From positions 372,001 through 436,000 of the forward strand of contig NZ_JADKYT010000003.1 in NCBI RefSeq assembly GCF_015354445.1: a stretch of 64,000 nt of DNA. The letters are read 5' to 3'. Shown piece after piece: positions 9,482-19,256 of the stretch. How positions within the stretch are numbered: position 1 is the stretch's first letter; every line of letters starts with the position of its first letter. The stretch is from Methylophilus sp. QUAN. GTDB lineage: Bacteria; Pseudomonadota; Gammaproteobacteria; Burkholderiales; Methylophilaceae. The translations under genes were made by a program, and so were the position numbers. Below the pieces are notes generated by a model that worked only from the letters and a program-made list of their open reading frames with translations, was not told the origin of the DNA and did no database searches.

Positions 9482-10402
9482 CTAGCAAGACTCACGTGCG
9501 TCAGTTTCTGACAGGGCGCCGCTATACACCACGCACTGCCCGATTTTGGCAAAACCAACCAACAAAAATCCATATTCCTGCGCCAGGTTGACAGCCAGTG
9601 CAGTGGGCGCAGACAGGGCAATCAGTGTCCGCCCGCCACACATCGCCACTTTCTGTACCATTTCGTAGCTGGCCCGGCTGGTGGTCAACACCCAGTGCTG
9701 GGCCCAGAATGTCGAAAAATCATATCCCTGGCGCAACAAACTACCGACCAGTTTATCCAGTGCATTGTGCCTGCCAACATCTTCGCGCACGCACACCACC
9801 TGCCCTTGCGCATCTGCAATCGCACTGGCGTGGGTAGCGCCTGTCAGTTGCTGCAATGGTTGCTGTGATTTCAAGCCAGTCAGCGCTGCATCAATGGCCG
9901 ACGATGACACCGTCACCAACGGGCTGGTGGCTGATTTGGGCTGCTTAAATACTTGCTGCAAACTCTCGGCACCACACAACCCACATCCAGTACGGCCAGT
10001 TAAATTGCGGCGCTGCGCCTTCAGCAACGCAAACTGTTCTGTGGCCAATTCAATATGCAACTCTATGCCTTGTAATTGTCCGTTCGCATGAAATAAGGCT
10101 TTGGCATCTACGCCGTAAATCTGGCGACGATGCGTGATAATGCCCTCAGTAAACGAAAAACCATAGGCAAAATCCTCAAGGTCAGCCGGTGTCGCCAGCA
10201 TGACCACATGCGAAATGCCGTTATATACGAGCGCAATCGGCACCTCTTCTGCCACGGCATCCGGCAAGGCGGACGACTGCCCCTCGCGCCAACGGGTCAC
10301 ATGCAGTGTACTGACAGCCTGTTCGGCAGCGATCGACTGCCATTCGCTGCTGGCTGGCAGCGGGCAATCCTTCACATCCATTTCAACGTTCATCAAGCTC
10401 AA
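9482..10402 (-). CDS. fdhD: FdhD/FdsC sulfurtransferase for formate dehydrogenase
   Basis: Transfers sulfur to the molybdenum cofactor and so activates formate dehydrogenase. 306 residues. The catalytic CxxC is in GRTGCGLCGAESL, and the downstream blocks VCVREDVGRHNALDKLVG, TSRASYEMVQKV and ISAPTALAV-like ALSAPTALAV are diagnostic of FdhD. Located between fdsA and fdsD, as in the classical fdsGBACD operon where it is called fdsC. It starts 6 bp after the fdsA stop, suggesting translational coupling. Confidence 0.96.
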   Translation of the reverse strand: MSLMNVEMDVKDCPLPASSEWQSIAAEQAVSTLHVTRWREGQSSALPDAVAEEVPIALVYNGISHVVMLATPADLEDFAYGFSFTEGIITHRRQIYGVDAKALFHANGQLQGIELHIELATEQFALLKAQRRNLTGRTGCGLCGAESLQQVFKQPKSATSPLVTVSSSAIDAALTGLKSQQPLQQLTGATHASAIADAQGQVVCVREDVGRHNALDKLVGSLLRQGYDFSTFWAQHWVLTTSRASYEMVQKVAMCGGRTLIALSAPTALAVNLAQEYGFLLVGFAKIGQCVVYSGALSETDARESC

Positions 10403-10408
10403 CTGCCA

Positions 10409-13330
10409 TCAAGAAACAACCGTATTCGGATCCATTCCCGACAATTCAACTTGGGTGTCACTAAATGCACGGTAATGTTGCTGCCAATCCGACAGCTGAT
10501 TGACTTTAGACACTTGTACTGCCGTCACCTTGTATTCCGGGCAATTGGTTGCCCAGTCTGAGTTGTCGGTGGTAATCACATTCGCGCCAGACTCTGGATG
10601 ATGGAAGGTGGTATAGACCACGCCCGGCTGCACACGCTCGGTAATTTTGGCACGCAATACGGTTTGACCTGCGCGGCTGCTAATCCCAACCCAATCGCCC
10701 TCTGCAATGCCACGGTCTTCAGCATCGTGCGGATGGATTTCAATCACATCCTCATGGTGCCAGGCCACGTTTTGGGTACGACGTGTTTGCGCCCCCACGT
10801 TGTATTGCGACAGGATACGGCCAGTCGTCAGGATCAGCGGATACTTCAGGTTCACGCGCTCCGTGGTCGGCACATATTGGGTAATAAAGAACTTACCCTT
10901 ACCGCGCACAAATTCATCGACGTGCATGGTCGGCGTGCCTGTCGGTGCTTCATCATTACATGGCCATTGGATACTGCCCAGTTCATCGAGTTTTTTGAAG
11001 CTGACACCGGTAAAGGTCGGCGTCAGCGCAGCAATCTCGTCCATGATTTCGCTGGCATGCACATAATGCATAGGGTAGCCAAGAGCGGCTGAGAATTTAG
11101 CTGTAATCTCCCAGTCTTCCATACCGGCTTCATGCTGACCATGGTCTCTGAGACCATTCTTAGGCGTCATCACTTTACGTACGGGTGAAATCCGGCGTTC
11201 GGCATTGGTAAAGGTGCCATTTTTCTCAAGGAAAGAAGCGCCAGGGAAGAACACATGGGCAAACTTGGCTGTTTCGTTGAGGAACAAGTCCTGCACAATC
11301 ACACATTCCATACTCTCAAGCGCATGCGTCACGTGCTGGGTATCTGGATCTGACTGGGCAATATCTTCACCCACACAATACACGGCTTTAAAACTGCCTT
11401 CAGCCGCCAGGTCCAGCATATTAGGAATACGCAAACCAGGGTCAGCACTTAGTTTCACACCCCAGGCCTGCTCAAACTGCGCACGCGTTGCGTCATCAGA
11501 CACATGACGGTAGCCTGGGAACTCATGCGGCATGGAGCCCATATCACAAGAACCTTGCACGTTGTTTTGACCGCGTAACGGGTTAACACCCACGCCTTCG
11601 CGGCCAATGTTGGCCGTCGCCATGGCAAGGTTGGCAATCCCCATCACGGTGGTAGAGCCCTGGCTGTGCTCAGTGACGCCCAAACCGTAGTAAATCGCCG
11701 CGTTCCCGCCGGTGGCATACAAGCGTGCAGCTTCGCGTACCGTTTGCGCTGGCACACCCAACTCTTTTTCCAGTGCTTCAGGGGAGTTTTCTGGCTTGGC
11801 GACAAAGTCACGCCAGGCGACAAAAGAATCCCATTCACAACGCGTTTTGACAAAGTCTTCCTGCACCAACCCTTCAGTCACAATCACATGGGCAATGGCA
11901 GAGATCATGGCCACATTGGTGCCAGGACGCAACTTCAAATGGTAATCCGCACGCACATGCGCTGAATTAGACACCAGGTCAATTTCACGCGGGTCGACCA
12001 CAATCAGCTTGGCGCCTTCACGCAGACGGCGTTTCATGAGAGAGCCAAAGACAGGGTGACCATCGGTAGGGTTTGCCCCCATCACGAAAATGACGTCAGA
12101 CTTCATCACAGAATCAAACGTTTGCGTACCTGCAGATTCCCCCAAGGTTTGCTTCAAGCCATAACCGGTCGGGCTATGGCAAACACGGGCGCAGGTATCT
12201 ACGTTGTTAGTGCCAAACACCGCACGAATCAGCTTTTGTGTGACATACACTTCTTCATTGGTACAGCGGCTGGAGGTAATGCCGCCCACTGACTCTTTGC
12301 CATATTTGGCTTGAATGCGCTGGATTTCACTGGCGGCGTAATTAATCGCCTCGTCCCAGCCCACTTTTTGCCAAGGGTCATGAATGCTTTTACGGATCAT
12401 AGGCGTGGTAATCCTGTCAGCATGGGTGGCATAGCCCCAGGCAAAGCGACCTTTGACACAACTATGCCCATGGTTGGCGCCACCTTCTTTGGTGGGCGTC
12501 ATGCGCACGACCTGCTCACCTTTCATTTCTGCATCAAAACTGCAACCCACGCCACAATAAGCGCACGTAGTCGTGATTTTGTGCTCCGGCGTACCGGCGT
12601 CAATCACGGTTTTTTCCATCAAGGTCGCGGTCGGGCAGGCTTGCACACAGGCACCGCAAGACACACACTCAGACTCAAGGAAATCTTTGCCCCCGGCAGA
12701 GACTTTGCTGTCAAAGCCACGGCCCTGAATCGTGAGGGCGAATGTGCCTTGGGTTTCTTCACAGGCGCGTACACAGCGCGAGCACACAATACATTTAGAC
12801 GCATCAAAAGTGAAATAGGGATTGGATTCGTCTTTCGCCTGGCCGAGGTGGTTTTCACCGTCGTAACCATAACGTACTTCGCGAAGCCCCACCGCGCCCG
12901 CCATGTCTTGCAGCTCGCAATCACCGTTAGCAGCACAGGTCAGGCAATCCAGCGGGTGGTCTGAAATATAGAGCTCCATCACGCCACGGCGCACATCGGC
13001 CAGTTTAGGCGTTTGTGTTTTGACCTTGAGCCCTGGCGCCACAGGTGTAGTACAAGAAGCCGGATAGCCACGGCGGCCTTCAATCTCGACCAGACACAAA
13101 CGGCAGGAGCCGAACGGTTCCAATGAGTCAGTCGCACACAGTTTGGGCACGGTCACGCCGCCCAGTTGCGCGGCATGCATGATAGACGTCCCGTCAGGCA
13201 CAGTCACGTCTACGCCGTCTATGTTCAGCGTCACCATGGTGGTGCTGTCAGACTTGGGCGTGCCGTAATCGGTATCCGCATTGTACTTAGGGGCTTGCGG
13301 CTGTGCAGAGGTATATTTGATGTCATCCAT
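10409..13330 (-). CDS. fdsA: NAD-dependent formate dehydrogenase, alpha subunit
   Basis: Catalytic subunit oxidising formate to CO2 at a bis-MGD molybdenum centre. 973 residues. The N-terminal [2Fe-2S] domain has Cys 65, 76, 79 and 93, followed by a NuoG-like cluster region with CLTC. Two [4Fe-4S] sets follow (CIVCSRCVRAC 180-190, CVSCGACVQAC 222-231), then the FDH CAYCGVGC (256-263) with Cys291. The active-site Cys384-His385 is in ARVCHSPTG. There is cysteine rather than selenocysteine at the metal. The C-terminal molydopterin-binding domain is complete. It sits between fdsB and fdhD with short gaps. Confidence 0.98.
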   Translation of the reverse strand: MDDIKYTSAQPQAPKYNADTDYGTPKSDSTTMVTLNIDGVDVTVPDGTSIMHAAQLGGVTVPKLCATDSLEPFGSCRLCLVEIEGRRGYPASCTTPVAPGLKVKTQTPKLADVRRGVMELYISDHPLDCLTCAANGDCELQDMAGAVGLREVRYGYDGENHLGQAKDESNPYFTFDASKCIVCSRCVRACEETQGTFALTIQGRGFDSKVSAGGKDFLESECVSCGACVQACPTATLMEKTVIDAGTPEHKITTTCAYCGVGCSFDAEMKGEQVVRMTPTKEGGANHGHSCVKGRFAWGYATHADRITTPMIRKSIHDPWQKVGWDEAINYAASEIQRIQAKYGKESVGGITSSRCTNEEVYVTQKLIRAVFGTNNVDTCARVCHSPTGYGLKQTLGESAGTQTFDSVMKSDVIFVMGANPTDGHPVFGSLMKRRLREGAKLIVVDPREIDLVSNSAHVRADYHLKLRPGTNVAMISAIAHVIVTEGLVQEDFVKTRCEWDSFVAWRDFVAKPENSPEALEKELGVPAQTVREAARLYATGGNAAIYYGLGVTEHSQGSTTVMGIANLAMATANIGREGVGVNPLRGQNNVQGSCDMGSMPHEFPGYRHVSDDATRAQFEQAWGVKLSADPGLRIPNMLDLAAEGSFKAVYCVGEDIAQSDPDTQHVTHALESMECVIVQDLFLNETAKFAHVFFPGASFLEKNGTFTNAERRISPVRKVMTPKNGLRDHGQHEAGMEDWEITAKFSAALGYPMHYVHASEIMDEIAALTPTFTGVSFKKLDELGSIQWPCNDEAPTGTPTMHVDEFVRGKGKFFITQYVPTTERVNLKYPLILTTGRILSQYNVGAQTRRTQNVAWHHEDVIEIHPHDAEDRGIAEGDWVGISSRAGQTVLRAKITERVQPGVVYTTFHHPESGANVITTDNSDWATNCPEYKVTAVQVSKVNQLSDWQQHYRAFSDTQVELSGMDPNTVVS

Positions 13331-13350
13331 AACGTCATCCTTTGCTGCCC

Positions 13351-14916
13351 TTAGGCAGCAGCTTCTTTATTACTTAGACCAAAATCTTCAGGGAAATGAT
13401 TCAAGGCACTGAGCACCGGGTAAGGCGTCATGCCGCCCAGTGCACACAAAGAACCATTGAGCATGGTGTCGGACAAATCGCGCAGCAACTGCACATTTTG
13501 CGGGTGATTTTTACCCAGCACAATCTTGTCCATGACTTCTACGCCGCGCGTGGAACCAATGCGGCACGGCGTACATTTGCCGCAACTTTCAACGGCACAA
13601 AACTCAAAGGCATAGCGCGCCATCTTGGCCATGTCTACCGTGTCATCAAATGCCACAATACCGCCATGGCCGAGTACGGCCCAAATCTTGGTGAATGCTT
13701 CGTAGTCCAGCGGCGTATCAAACTGGCTCTCGGGTAGATAAGCCCCTAATGGGCCACCGACTTGTACGGCACGGATAGGCCGACCCGACGCAGCGCCTCC
13801 GCCATAGTCATACAGTAACTCACGCAAGGTCGCACCAAAAGCCAGCTCGACCAATCCGGTCTGTTTTAAATTGCCTGCCAGCTGGATAGGCAAGGTACCA
13901 CGCGAACGGCCCATGCCGTAATCGGCATAATATTGCGCGCCCTTGTCCAGAATAATCGGCACCGTGGCCAGTGAAATCACATTGTTGACAATGGTCGGCT
14001 TACCAAACAAACCTTCAATCGCAGGCAATGGTGGTTTAAACCTGACTAGGCCACGCTTGCCTTCCAGGCTTTCCAGCAAGGAGGTTTCTTCGCCACAGAC
14101 ATAAGCGCCAGCAGCACGGCGCACTTCGAGATGGAAAGTATGGCCCGAGCCCTGGATATTTTCGCCCAGGTAGCCCGCTAAATTCGCTTTACGGATGGCC
14201 TCATTCAGTGTTTTCAGCGCATGCGGATATTCGCTGCGCAAATAGATATAGCCTTGTGTTGCGCCCACGGCAATGCCGGCAATCGTCATGCCCTCAATGA
14301 GCACAAAAGGATCATCTTCCATGATCATGCGGTCAGAATAGGTACCAGAATCGCCTTCATCGGCGTTACACACCACATACTTCTGCTCAGCCGGGGCATT
14401 GAGTACAGTATTCCACTTGATGCCGGTGGGGAAAGCCGCACCACCACGACCTCGCAAACCAGAGTCGGTGACTGCTTTAACAATATCGGCACCAGACATG
14501 GCCAAGGCATTTTTGAGGCCTTGATAACCATCATGTGCCAGGTAATCTTCGAGCGAAAGCGGGTCAGTGATGCCCACGCGGGCGAAGGTTAAACGTTGCT
14601 GTTTTTTCAGCCAGGCCAGTTCATCGGTCAAGCCCAGATACAAGGGATGCGCTTTGGCTTTGTCAGCAAGTGCATTGGTAAACTCTGCATTAAACAAGCC
14701 AGCCACGTCTGAGGGCTGCACCGGGCCAAAGGCGACGCGGCCTTGAGCGGTTTCAACTTCCACCAACGGCTCCAGCCAGAACAAGCCACGTGAACCATTG
14801 CGCACTAGCGTGATTTCCACACCTCGCGCTTGCGCCTCTTGCACGATCTTTTTAGCTGTACGCTCAGCGCCCAGTGAAAGTGCGGTGGAGTCTATGGGGA
14901 CATACACCTTAACCAT
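13351..14916 (-). CDS. fdsB: NAD-dependent formate dehydrogenase, beta (diaphorase) subunit
   Basis: Carries FMN, the NAD site and an [4Fe-4S] cluster, passing electrons from FdsA to NAD+. 521 residues. An N-terminal thioredoxin-like [2Fe-2S]-type domain (about 1-110) is fused to a NuoF-like domain with the FMN/NAD motif [16 protein letters not shown], the block [16 protein letters not shown], and the cluster motif [13 protein letters not shown]. The start codon overlaps the end of fdsG by 8 bases, so the pair is translationally coupled. Confidence 0.97.
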   Translation of the reverse strand: MVKVYVPIDSTALSLGAERTAKKIVQEAQARGVEITLVRNGSRGLFWLEPLVEVETAQGRVAFGPVQPSDVAGLFNAEFTNALADKAKAHPLYLGLTDELAWLKKQQRLTFARVGITDPLSLEDYLAHDGYQGLKNALAMSGADIVKAVTDSGLRGRGGAAFPTGIKWNTVLNAPAEQKYVVCNADEGDSGTYSDRMIMEDDPFVLIEGMTIAGIAVGATQGYIYLRSEYPHALKTLNEAIRKANLAGYLGENIQGSGHTFHLEVRRAAGAYVCGEETSLLESLEGKRGLVRFKPPLPAIEGLFGKPTIVNNVISLATVPIILDKGAQYYADYGMGRSRGTLPIQLAGNLKQTGLVELAFGATLRELLYDYGGGAASGRPIRAVQVGGPLGAYLPESQFDTPLDYEAFTKIWAVLGHGGIVAFDDTVDMAKMARYAFEFCAVESCGKCTPCRIGSTRGVEVMDKIVLGKNHPQNVQLLRDLSDTMLNGSLCALGGMTPYPVLSALNHFPEDFGLSNKEAAA

Positions 14917-15388
14917 GACACACCTCGCTAATTAATGCAGTGACCTTGTCGGCACTCATGCGGCCATACACCTCATCATCCAGCATCACGGCGGGCGAAC
15001 AGCCACAGTTACCCAGGCAATACACTGGCAACAAAGTGAGATTACCGTCGGCAGTGGTTTGATGGTAATCGACACCTAACTTCGCTTTCAACTCGGCTTC
15101 GAGTTTGGCAGAGCCCATGGACTGGCAGGACTCAGCGCGACAGACTTGCAACACATGTTTGCCGATGGGATGGCTACGGAAATGATGATAAAAACTGACA
15201 ACGCCATGGACCTCGGCCACAGACAGGGCCAGCGCTTTGGCGATCTCTGGATAAACGGTTTCCGGCACATAACCGATATCGTCCTGAATCGCATGTAACA
15301 AAGGCATCAGCCCACCCGGCACATGCTGGTGTGCTTGAATATGCGCCTGTATTTGCGCGTGTTGCTCGTGGCTTAATGTGTTATCCAA
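14909..15388 (-). CDS. fdsG: NAD-dependent formate dehydrogenase, gamma subunit
   Basis: NuoE-like [2Fe-2S] protein of 159 residues and first gene of the operon. Cluster cysteines are in [11 protein letters not shown] and [12 protein letters not shown]. The start is read as TTG at 15388, preceded by GAGGT at the right distance; no better in-frame start is present upstream. The upstream region carries a tandem TGTAAC repeat, and the divergent moaA operon supplies the cofactor the enzyme needs. Confidence 0.96.
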   Translation of the reverse strand: MDNTLSHEQHAQIQAHIQAHQHVPGGLMPLLHAIQDDIGYVPETVYPEIAKALALSVAEVHGVVSFYHHFRSHPIGKHVLQVCRAESCQSMGSAKLEAELKAKLGVDYHQTTADGNLTLLPVYCLGNCGCSPAVMLDDEVYGRMSADKVTALISEVCHG

Positions 15389-15402
15389 ACCGACCTCACA
15401 TT

Positions 15403-15425
15403 TAACTAGTTACAATTTAGTTACA
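15403..15425 (-). promoter_or_regulatory. Tandem TGTAAC direct repeat upstream of fdsG
   Basis: On the minus strand the sequence reads TGTAACTAAATTGTAACTA: two TGTAAC units exactly 11 bp apart, one helical turn. The promoter-distal unit is the complement of 15420-15425 and the proximal one the complement of 15409-15414. The proximal unit overlaps a 10-bp palindrome TAACTAGTTA (15403-15412). The same TGTAAC-N5-TGTAAC layout occurs upstream of xoxF. Tandem repeats with this period are typical sites for OmpR/PhoB-family regulators. The regulator is inferred, not identified. Confidence 0.5.
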
Positions 15426-15517
15426 TTCTATCACCCTCGAATCATATCCTCTATTTATGCCTTGTGAAAGCCTAAAAAGGGCATAAAATACGAATTACTT
15501 TAGACCTTCATACTGTC

Positions 15518-16528
15518 ATGCAAACAACGGCCACCATTCCCTCACAATTGATCGACCAGTTTGGTCGGCGGGTGGACTATATTCGCCTGTCTATCACTGA
15601 TCGTTGTGATTTCCGTTGCCAATACTGCATGGCAGAAGACATGACTTTCTTGCCGCGCGATGCCGTGTTATCACTCGAAGAATGTGCACGCCTCGTTAAA
15701 CTATTTGTCCGTATGGGCGTGCGTAAAGTTCGCATTACCGGTGGTGAACCTTTGGTACGCAAAAATGCCATGTGGCTGTTTGAGGAAATCGGCCATTTGC
15801 CCGGGCTGGATGAGTGTGTACTCACCACCAATGGCAGCCAGTTGGATAAATACGCAGCAGCGCTGAAAGCTGCTGGCGTCAAACGCATCAATATCTCTAT
15901 CGACAGCCTGCAAGAACACCGTTTTAAAACCATCACCCGTGTGGGCGAATTCTCAAAAGTGCTCACCGGGTTAGACGCAGCCAGGTCGGCAGGCTTTGAC
16001 AATATTAAAATCAACACCGTGCTGATGCGTGGCATCAACGACGATGAAGCCGAGTCCCTGGTCAATTTTGCGATTGAAAAACAGGTCGATATCAGCTTTA
16101 TTGAAGAAATGCCGCTAGGGGCCGTGGCGCATGACCGAGAACAAAGTTGTGTCAGCAATACCGAGACACTTTCCCTGCTAAAAAGTAAGTTCTCACTCAC
16201 GCCTAGCACCCACAGGACAGGCGGCCCTGCACGTTATTGGCAAGTCAATGGCCAGCCAACCAGGATTGGCTTTATCTCACCGCATAGCCACAACTTTTGC
16301 GAGAGTTGCAACCGCGTGCGCATTACCTGCCAGGGTGAATTATTCCTGTGTCTGGGCCAAGACCATCAAGTCAATTTGCTGCCGCTCCTGCGTGCACATC
16401 CTGACAACGACCAACCTTTGGTTGATGCCATTCTGCATGGTATGCATATCAAGCCCAAAGGACACGATTTCGATTTAAGGCGTGCAGCACCTGCGGTCGT
16501 GCGCTTTATGTCACATACGGGTGGTTAA
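15518..16528 (+). CDS. moaA: GTP 3',8-cyclase MoaA
   Basis: Radical-SAM enzyme that starts molybdenum cofactor synthesis by rearranging GTP. 336 residues. The N-terminal SAM cluster motif CDFRCQYC is near residues 31-38, GGEP lies near 77, and the C-terminal cluster cysteines are in FCESCNRVRITCQGELFLC. The protein ends in Gly-Gly, as MoaA proteins do. It is the first gene of a three-gene cofactor operon divergent from the molybdenum-dependent formate dehydrogenase. Confidence 0.97.
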   Translation: MQTTATIPSQLIDQFGRRVDYIRLSITDRCDFRCQYCMAEDMTFLPRDAVLSLEECARLVKLFVRMGVRKVRITGGEPLVRKNAMWLFEEIGHLPGLDECVLTTNGSQLDKYAAALKAAGVKRINISIDSLQEHRFKTITRVGEFSKVLTGLDAARSAGFDNIKINTVLMRGINDDEAESLVNFAIEKQVDISFIEEMPLGAVAHDREQSCVSNTETLSLLKSKFSLTPSTHRTGGPARYWQVNGQPTRIGFISPHSHNFCESCNRVRITCQGELFLCLGQDHQVNLLPLLRAHPDNDQPLVDAILHGMHIKPKGHDFDLRRAAPAVVRFMSHTGG

Positions 16529-17106
16529 TGCAGATTACTGCTGTCATTCTGGCCGGCGGGCGCGGCACACGTATGGGCGGTGCCGATAAAGGCCTAGTGA
16601 GCTACCAAGGCAAGCCCCTGGTCGCACATGTGCTGGAACGCATACAGCCGCAAGTCGATCACGTTATCATCAACGCCAACCGCCATTTAGACCAATACCA
16701 GGCATTTGGCGTGCCTCTCGTCACCGATGACAACGACCAGTTTGATGGCCCACTGGCGGGCATGCAAGCGGGCATGCGTCATGCCAGCACTGACTGGATA
16801 CTCAGCGTTCCTTGCGACTCACCATTGCTGCCACTGGATTTAGTAAGTCGACTGTGCCATGCAATCCGTGACGCCGCGGCGATTAACAAGACCCCCACCA
16901 TGCTGGCCATTGCACGCAGTGCTGGTGGTACGCACCCGGTATTTTGCCTGATGCCGCGCCAACTGAGCGCCGACCTCGATGCTTTTCTGCAACAAGGCCA
17001 GCGCAGAGTCAGTGCCTGGCAAGCGCAGCACCCCCATGTATTCGTGAGCTTTGAAGATGAGCAAGCGTTTACTAACATCAACCATCTCCCCAGCCATCAT
17101 GACTAA
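16528..17106 (+). CDS. mobA: Molybdenum cofactor guanylyltransferase
   Basis: Attaches GMP to molybdopterin to make the MGD cofactor required by FdsA. 192 residues. The N-terminal nucleotide-binding signature ILAGGRGTRMGGADKGL is complete, and SVPCDSPLLP is the metal-binding block. The ATG overlaps the moaA stop (TAATG), so translation is coupled. Confidence 0.96.
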   Translation: MQITAVILAGGRGTRMGGADKGLVSYQGKPLVAHVLERIQPQVDHVIINANRHLDQYQAFGVPLVTDDNDQFDGPLAGMQAGMRHASTDWILSVPCDSPLLPLDLVSRLCHAIRDAAAINKTPTMLAIARSAGGTHPVFCLMPRQLSADLDAFLQQGQRRVSAWQAQHPHVFVSFEDEQAFTNINHLPSHHD

Positions 17107-18364
17107 CCAAGCCCTTTTGCAACAACTGGCCAGCAATCCTTCCTGCGCAGATGACTATGACCCGAATGCCATGTCGGTGACGCAAGCACGCCAGTATATC
17201 CAGCAATTCTTGTCGCCGGTCCAAGACGCCGAAACCATTAACATCAGGCACGCGCTGGGACGCACATTATCAACCGCTGTGACTTCAGGCATGAATGTGC
17301 CTGGCCACGACAATTCGGCCATGGATGGTTTTGCTTTTAGACATGCAGAAGCCACTCAAGCACTGAACATCGTCGGCACCGCATTTGCGGGCAATCCATT
17401 TACTGGTGAGTTACCGGCAGGCGCTTGCGTCAAAATCATGACCGGCGCGGTGATTCCAGCTGGTGTGGATACCGTCGTCATGCAGGAGCACACCGCTACT
17501 GAAGGAGACAAGGTCACAGTGCTCAAAATTCCGGCCCGAGGTGCCAATATCCGCCTGACCGGCGAAGACATCGCCACCGGGCAAACCGTGCTGGTGCGGG
17601 GCCACCAAATACAACCCGCAGACATGGGCCTGCTCGCATCTTTAGGCATTGCCGAGATTCAAGTCTACCGCCGCCTGAAAGTAGCCTTTTTCAGCACTGG
17701 CGATGAGCTGGTGAGTGTGGGGCAGCCATTGCAGACTGGCCAGATTTACGACAGCAACCGCTATAGCTTGTGGGGCATGTTGCAAGCCTTGGGGGTAGAC
17801 GTGCATGACCTAGGCAATGTCGCCGACGACCCCGCCGCGCTTGAAAAAACCTTGCTAGCGGCGGCGGCCAAACATGACGTGGTGATTACCAGTGGCGGCG
17901 TTTCGGTAGGCGAAGCAGATTTTATGAAGCACCTGCTAGCCACACACGGCCAGGTACTATTCTGGAAAATCAATATGAAACCGGGCCGTCCGCTGGCCTA
18001 TGGCAAAATCGGCCAGGCGCATTATTTTGGCTTGCCCGGCAACCCTGTGTCTACCATGGTGACCTTTTACCAGTTTGTCCAAACGGCGCTCAAACACCTG
18101 ATGGGAACAAATACACTGGCGCAGCCCTCCTTCAAGGTCGAGTGTGTCAGCGCGATTAAAAAGGCCCCGGGGCGGACTGAGTTCCAGCGCGGCATCTTAT
18201 TCAAAGAAGGCGACACCTGGAAAGTGAAAACCACTGGCGAGCAAGGCTCGGGGATTTTGAGCAGCATGAGCCAGGCCAATTGCTTTATTGTGCTGGATGA
18301 CCAAACCAGTGCACTGGCCACGGGCACATTGGTTGAAGTACAACCATTTAGCGGTATTTGCTAA
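17099..18364 (+). CDS. moeA: Molybdopterin molybdenumtransferase
   Basis: Inserts molybdenum into adenylylated molybdopterin. I place the start at the ATG at 17099, which overlaps the last 8 bases of mobA and gives 421 residues, the usual length. An upstream in-frame ATG at 17051 would lie inside mobA. Conserved MoeA blocks: PGHDNSAMDGFA, MTGAVIPAGVDTVVMQEH, FSTGDELV, TSGGVSVGEADFMK, KPGRPLAYGKI and GLPGNPVS. Last gene of moaA-mobA-moeA. Confidence 0.96.
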   Translation: MTNQALLQQLASNPSCADDYDPNAMSVTQARQYIQQFLSPVQDAETINIRHALGRTLSTAVTSGMNVPGHDNSAMDGFAFRHAEATQALNIVGTAFAGNPFTGELPAGACVKIMTGAVIPAGVDTVVMQEHTATEGDKVTVLKIPARGANIRLTGEDIATGQTVLVRGHQIQPADMGLLASLGIAEIQVYRRLKVAFFSTGDELVSVGQPLQTGQIYDSNRYSLWGMLQALGVDVHDLGNVADDPAALEKTLLAAAAKHDVVITSGGVSVGEADFMKHLLATHGQVLFWKINMKPGRPLAYGKIGQAHYFGLPGNPVSTMVTFYQFVQTALKHLMGTNTLAQPSFKVECVSAIKKAPGRTEFQRGILFKEGDTWKVKTTGEQGSGILSSMSQANCFIVLDDQTSALATGTLVEVQPFSGIC

Positions 18365-18452
18365 CCTCACCTTCTGCGCACGCTGGCATGAATCATAAAA
18401 AATAGCTTATAGTGTCGGGTCGCAGTGGGGGTTTAATCATAAAGGTGTTGGC

Positions 18453-19250
18453 GTGCAAGCCGTGTTAAAAGAGTCTAAACAGTTCAATCATGTATTAGAG
18501 TGGTGCCTGATCGCTTCACTGCTTATCCATGCTGCGATCATGTTTACCATGCCTAAGCCAGACTACGACCTGCCCCCCCCAAAAAAGCAGGAAATCCGCA
18601 TTGAACTGGTGAAAGAACAGCCACCTGAGCCCGCATTGCCTAAACCTGTCGTGCCTGTGGCGCAACCAGAGCCTACACCGACACCACCCAAACCTGAACC
18701 AGTCAAGCCACAGCCGGCCAAACACGAAGCTAAACCGGTTGAGCAAAAACCAGTCACGCCACAAAAGCCATCCACAACCCCGGAACCCCCTGCAGAAACG
18801 GCGCACCCGGTGGTTGAAGCGCCTGCCCCGGCAGTGATTACTGCTAAACCGAGCGTCAGCGAAGCAAAGCCGGAAATGGTTGCACCACCTCCAGCCCCGC
18901 CTGCTCCCCCACCTGAGCCGGCGAAAGCGACAGGCCCGAGCGAAGGTGATATTGACGCGGCGCGCAACGCGTTTAAAGAAGCTGCGCAACGTGAAATCCA
19001 GAAGAATCTGCGCTATCCGAGAATTGCGCTGGAGCGCGGTATAGAAGGAGTGACTAACCTGCACATCACCTTTGATGACCACGGCAATGTCACCAGCATT
19101 GAGGTGGTGGAATCCAGCGGTAACAAGGCGATTGATGAAGCAGCCATTGCCACCATCAAGAAGTCGCAATTGAAATCGCTGTTTAACGACATCCTGCGTG
19201 GCAGGCTGAAATCGACCAATGTACCGGTCAGCTTCAAGCTGGCAACTTAA
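18453..19250 (+). CDS. TonB family energy-transducing protein
   Basis: 265 residues. One N-terminal transmembrane segment (about 18-33) is followed by a long Pro/Glu/Lys-rich spacer (about 40-160) and a TonB C-terminal domain (about 180-265), with LRYPRIALERGIEG and VESSGNKAIDEAAI typical of the fold. It would span the periplasm and couple proton motive force to an outer-membrane receptor, or act in a TonB-like complex. No exbB/exbD is adjacent. The start is GTG with AAAGG upstream. The next gene, a histidine kinase, begins 7 bp later, an unusual pairing. Confidence 0.85.
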   Translation: MQAVLKESKQFNHVLEWCLIASLLIHAAIMFTMPKPDYDLPPPKKQEIRIELVKEQPPEPALPKPVVPVAQPEPTPTPPKPEPVKPQPAKHEAKPVEQKPVTPQKPSTTPEPPAETAHPVVEAPAPAVITAKPSVSEAKPEMVAPPPAPPAPPPEPAKATGPSEGDIDAARNAFKEAAQREIQKNLRYPRIALERGIEGVTNLHITFDDHGNVTSIEVVESSGNKAIDEAAIATIKKSQLKSLFNDILRGRLKSTNVPVSFKLAT

Positions 19251-19256
19251 GCGGCC

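Noticed and set aside
12311-12964. 217-residue plus-strand frame inside fdsA
   Set aside because: Antisense to a clear conserved gene, no recognisable domain.
17051-17098. Earlier ATG for moeA
   Set aside because: It lies deep inside mobA and adds residues not seen in the family; the 8-base overlap start is standard.
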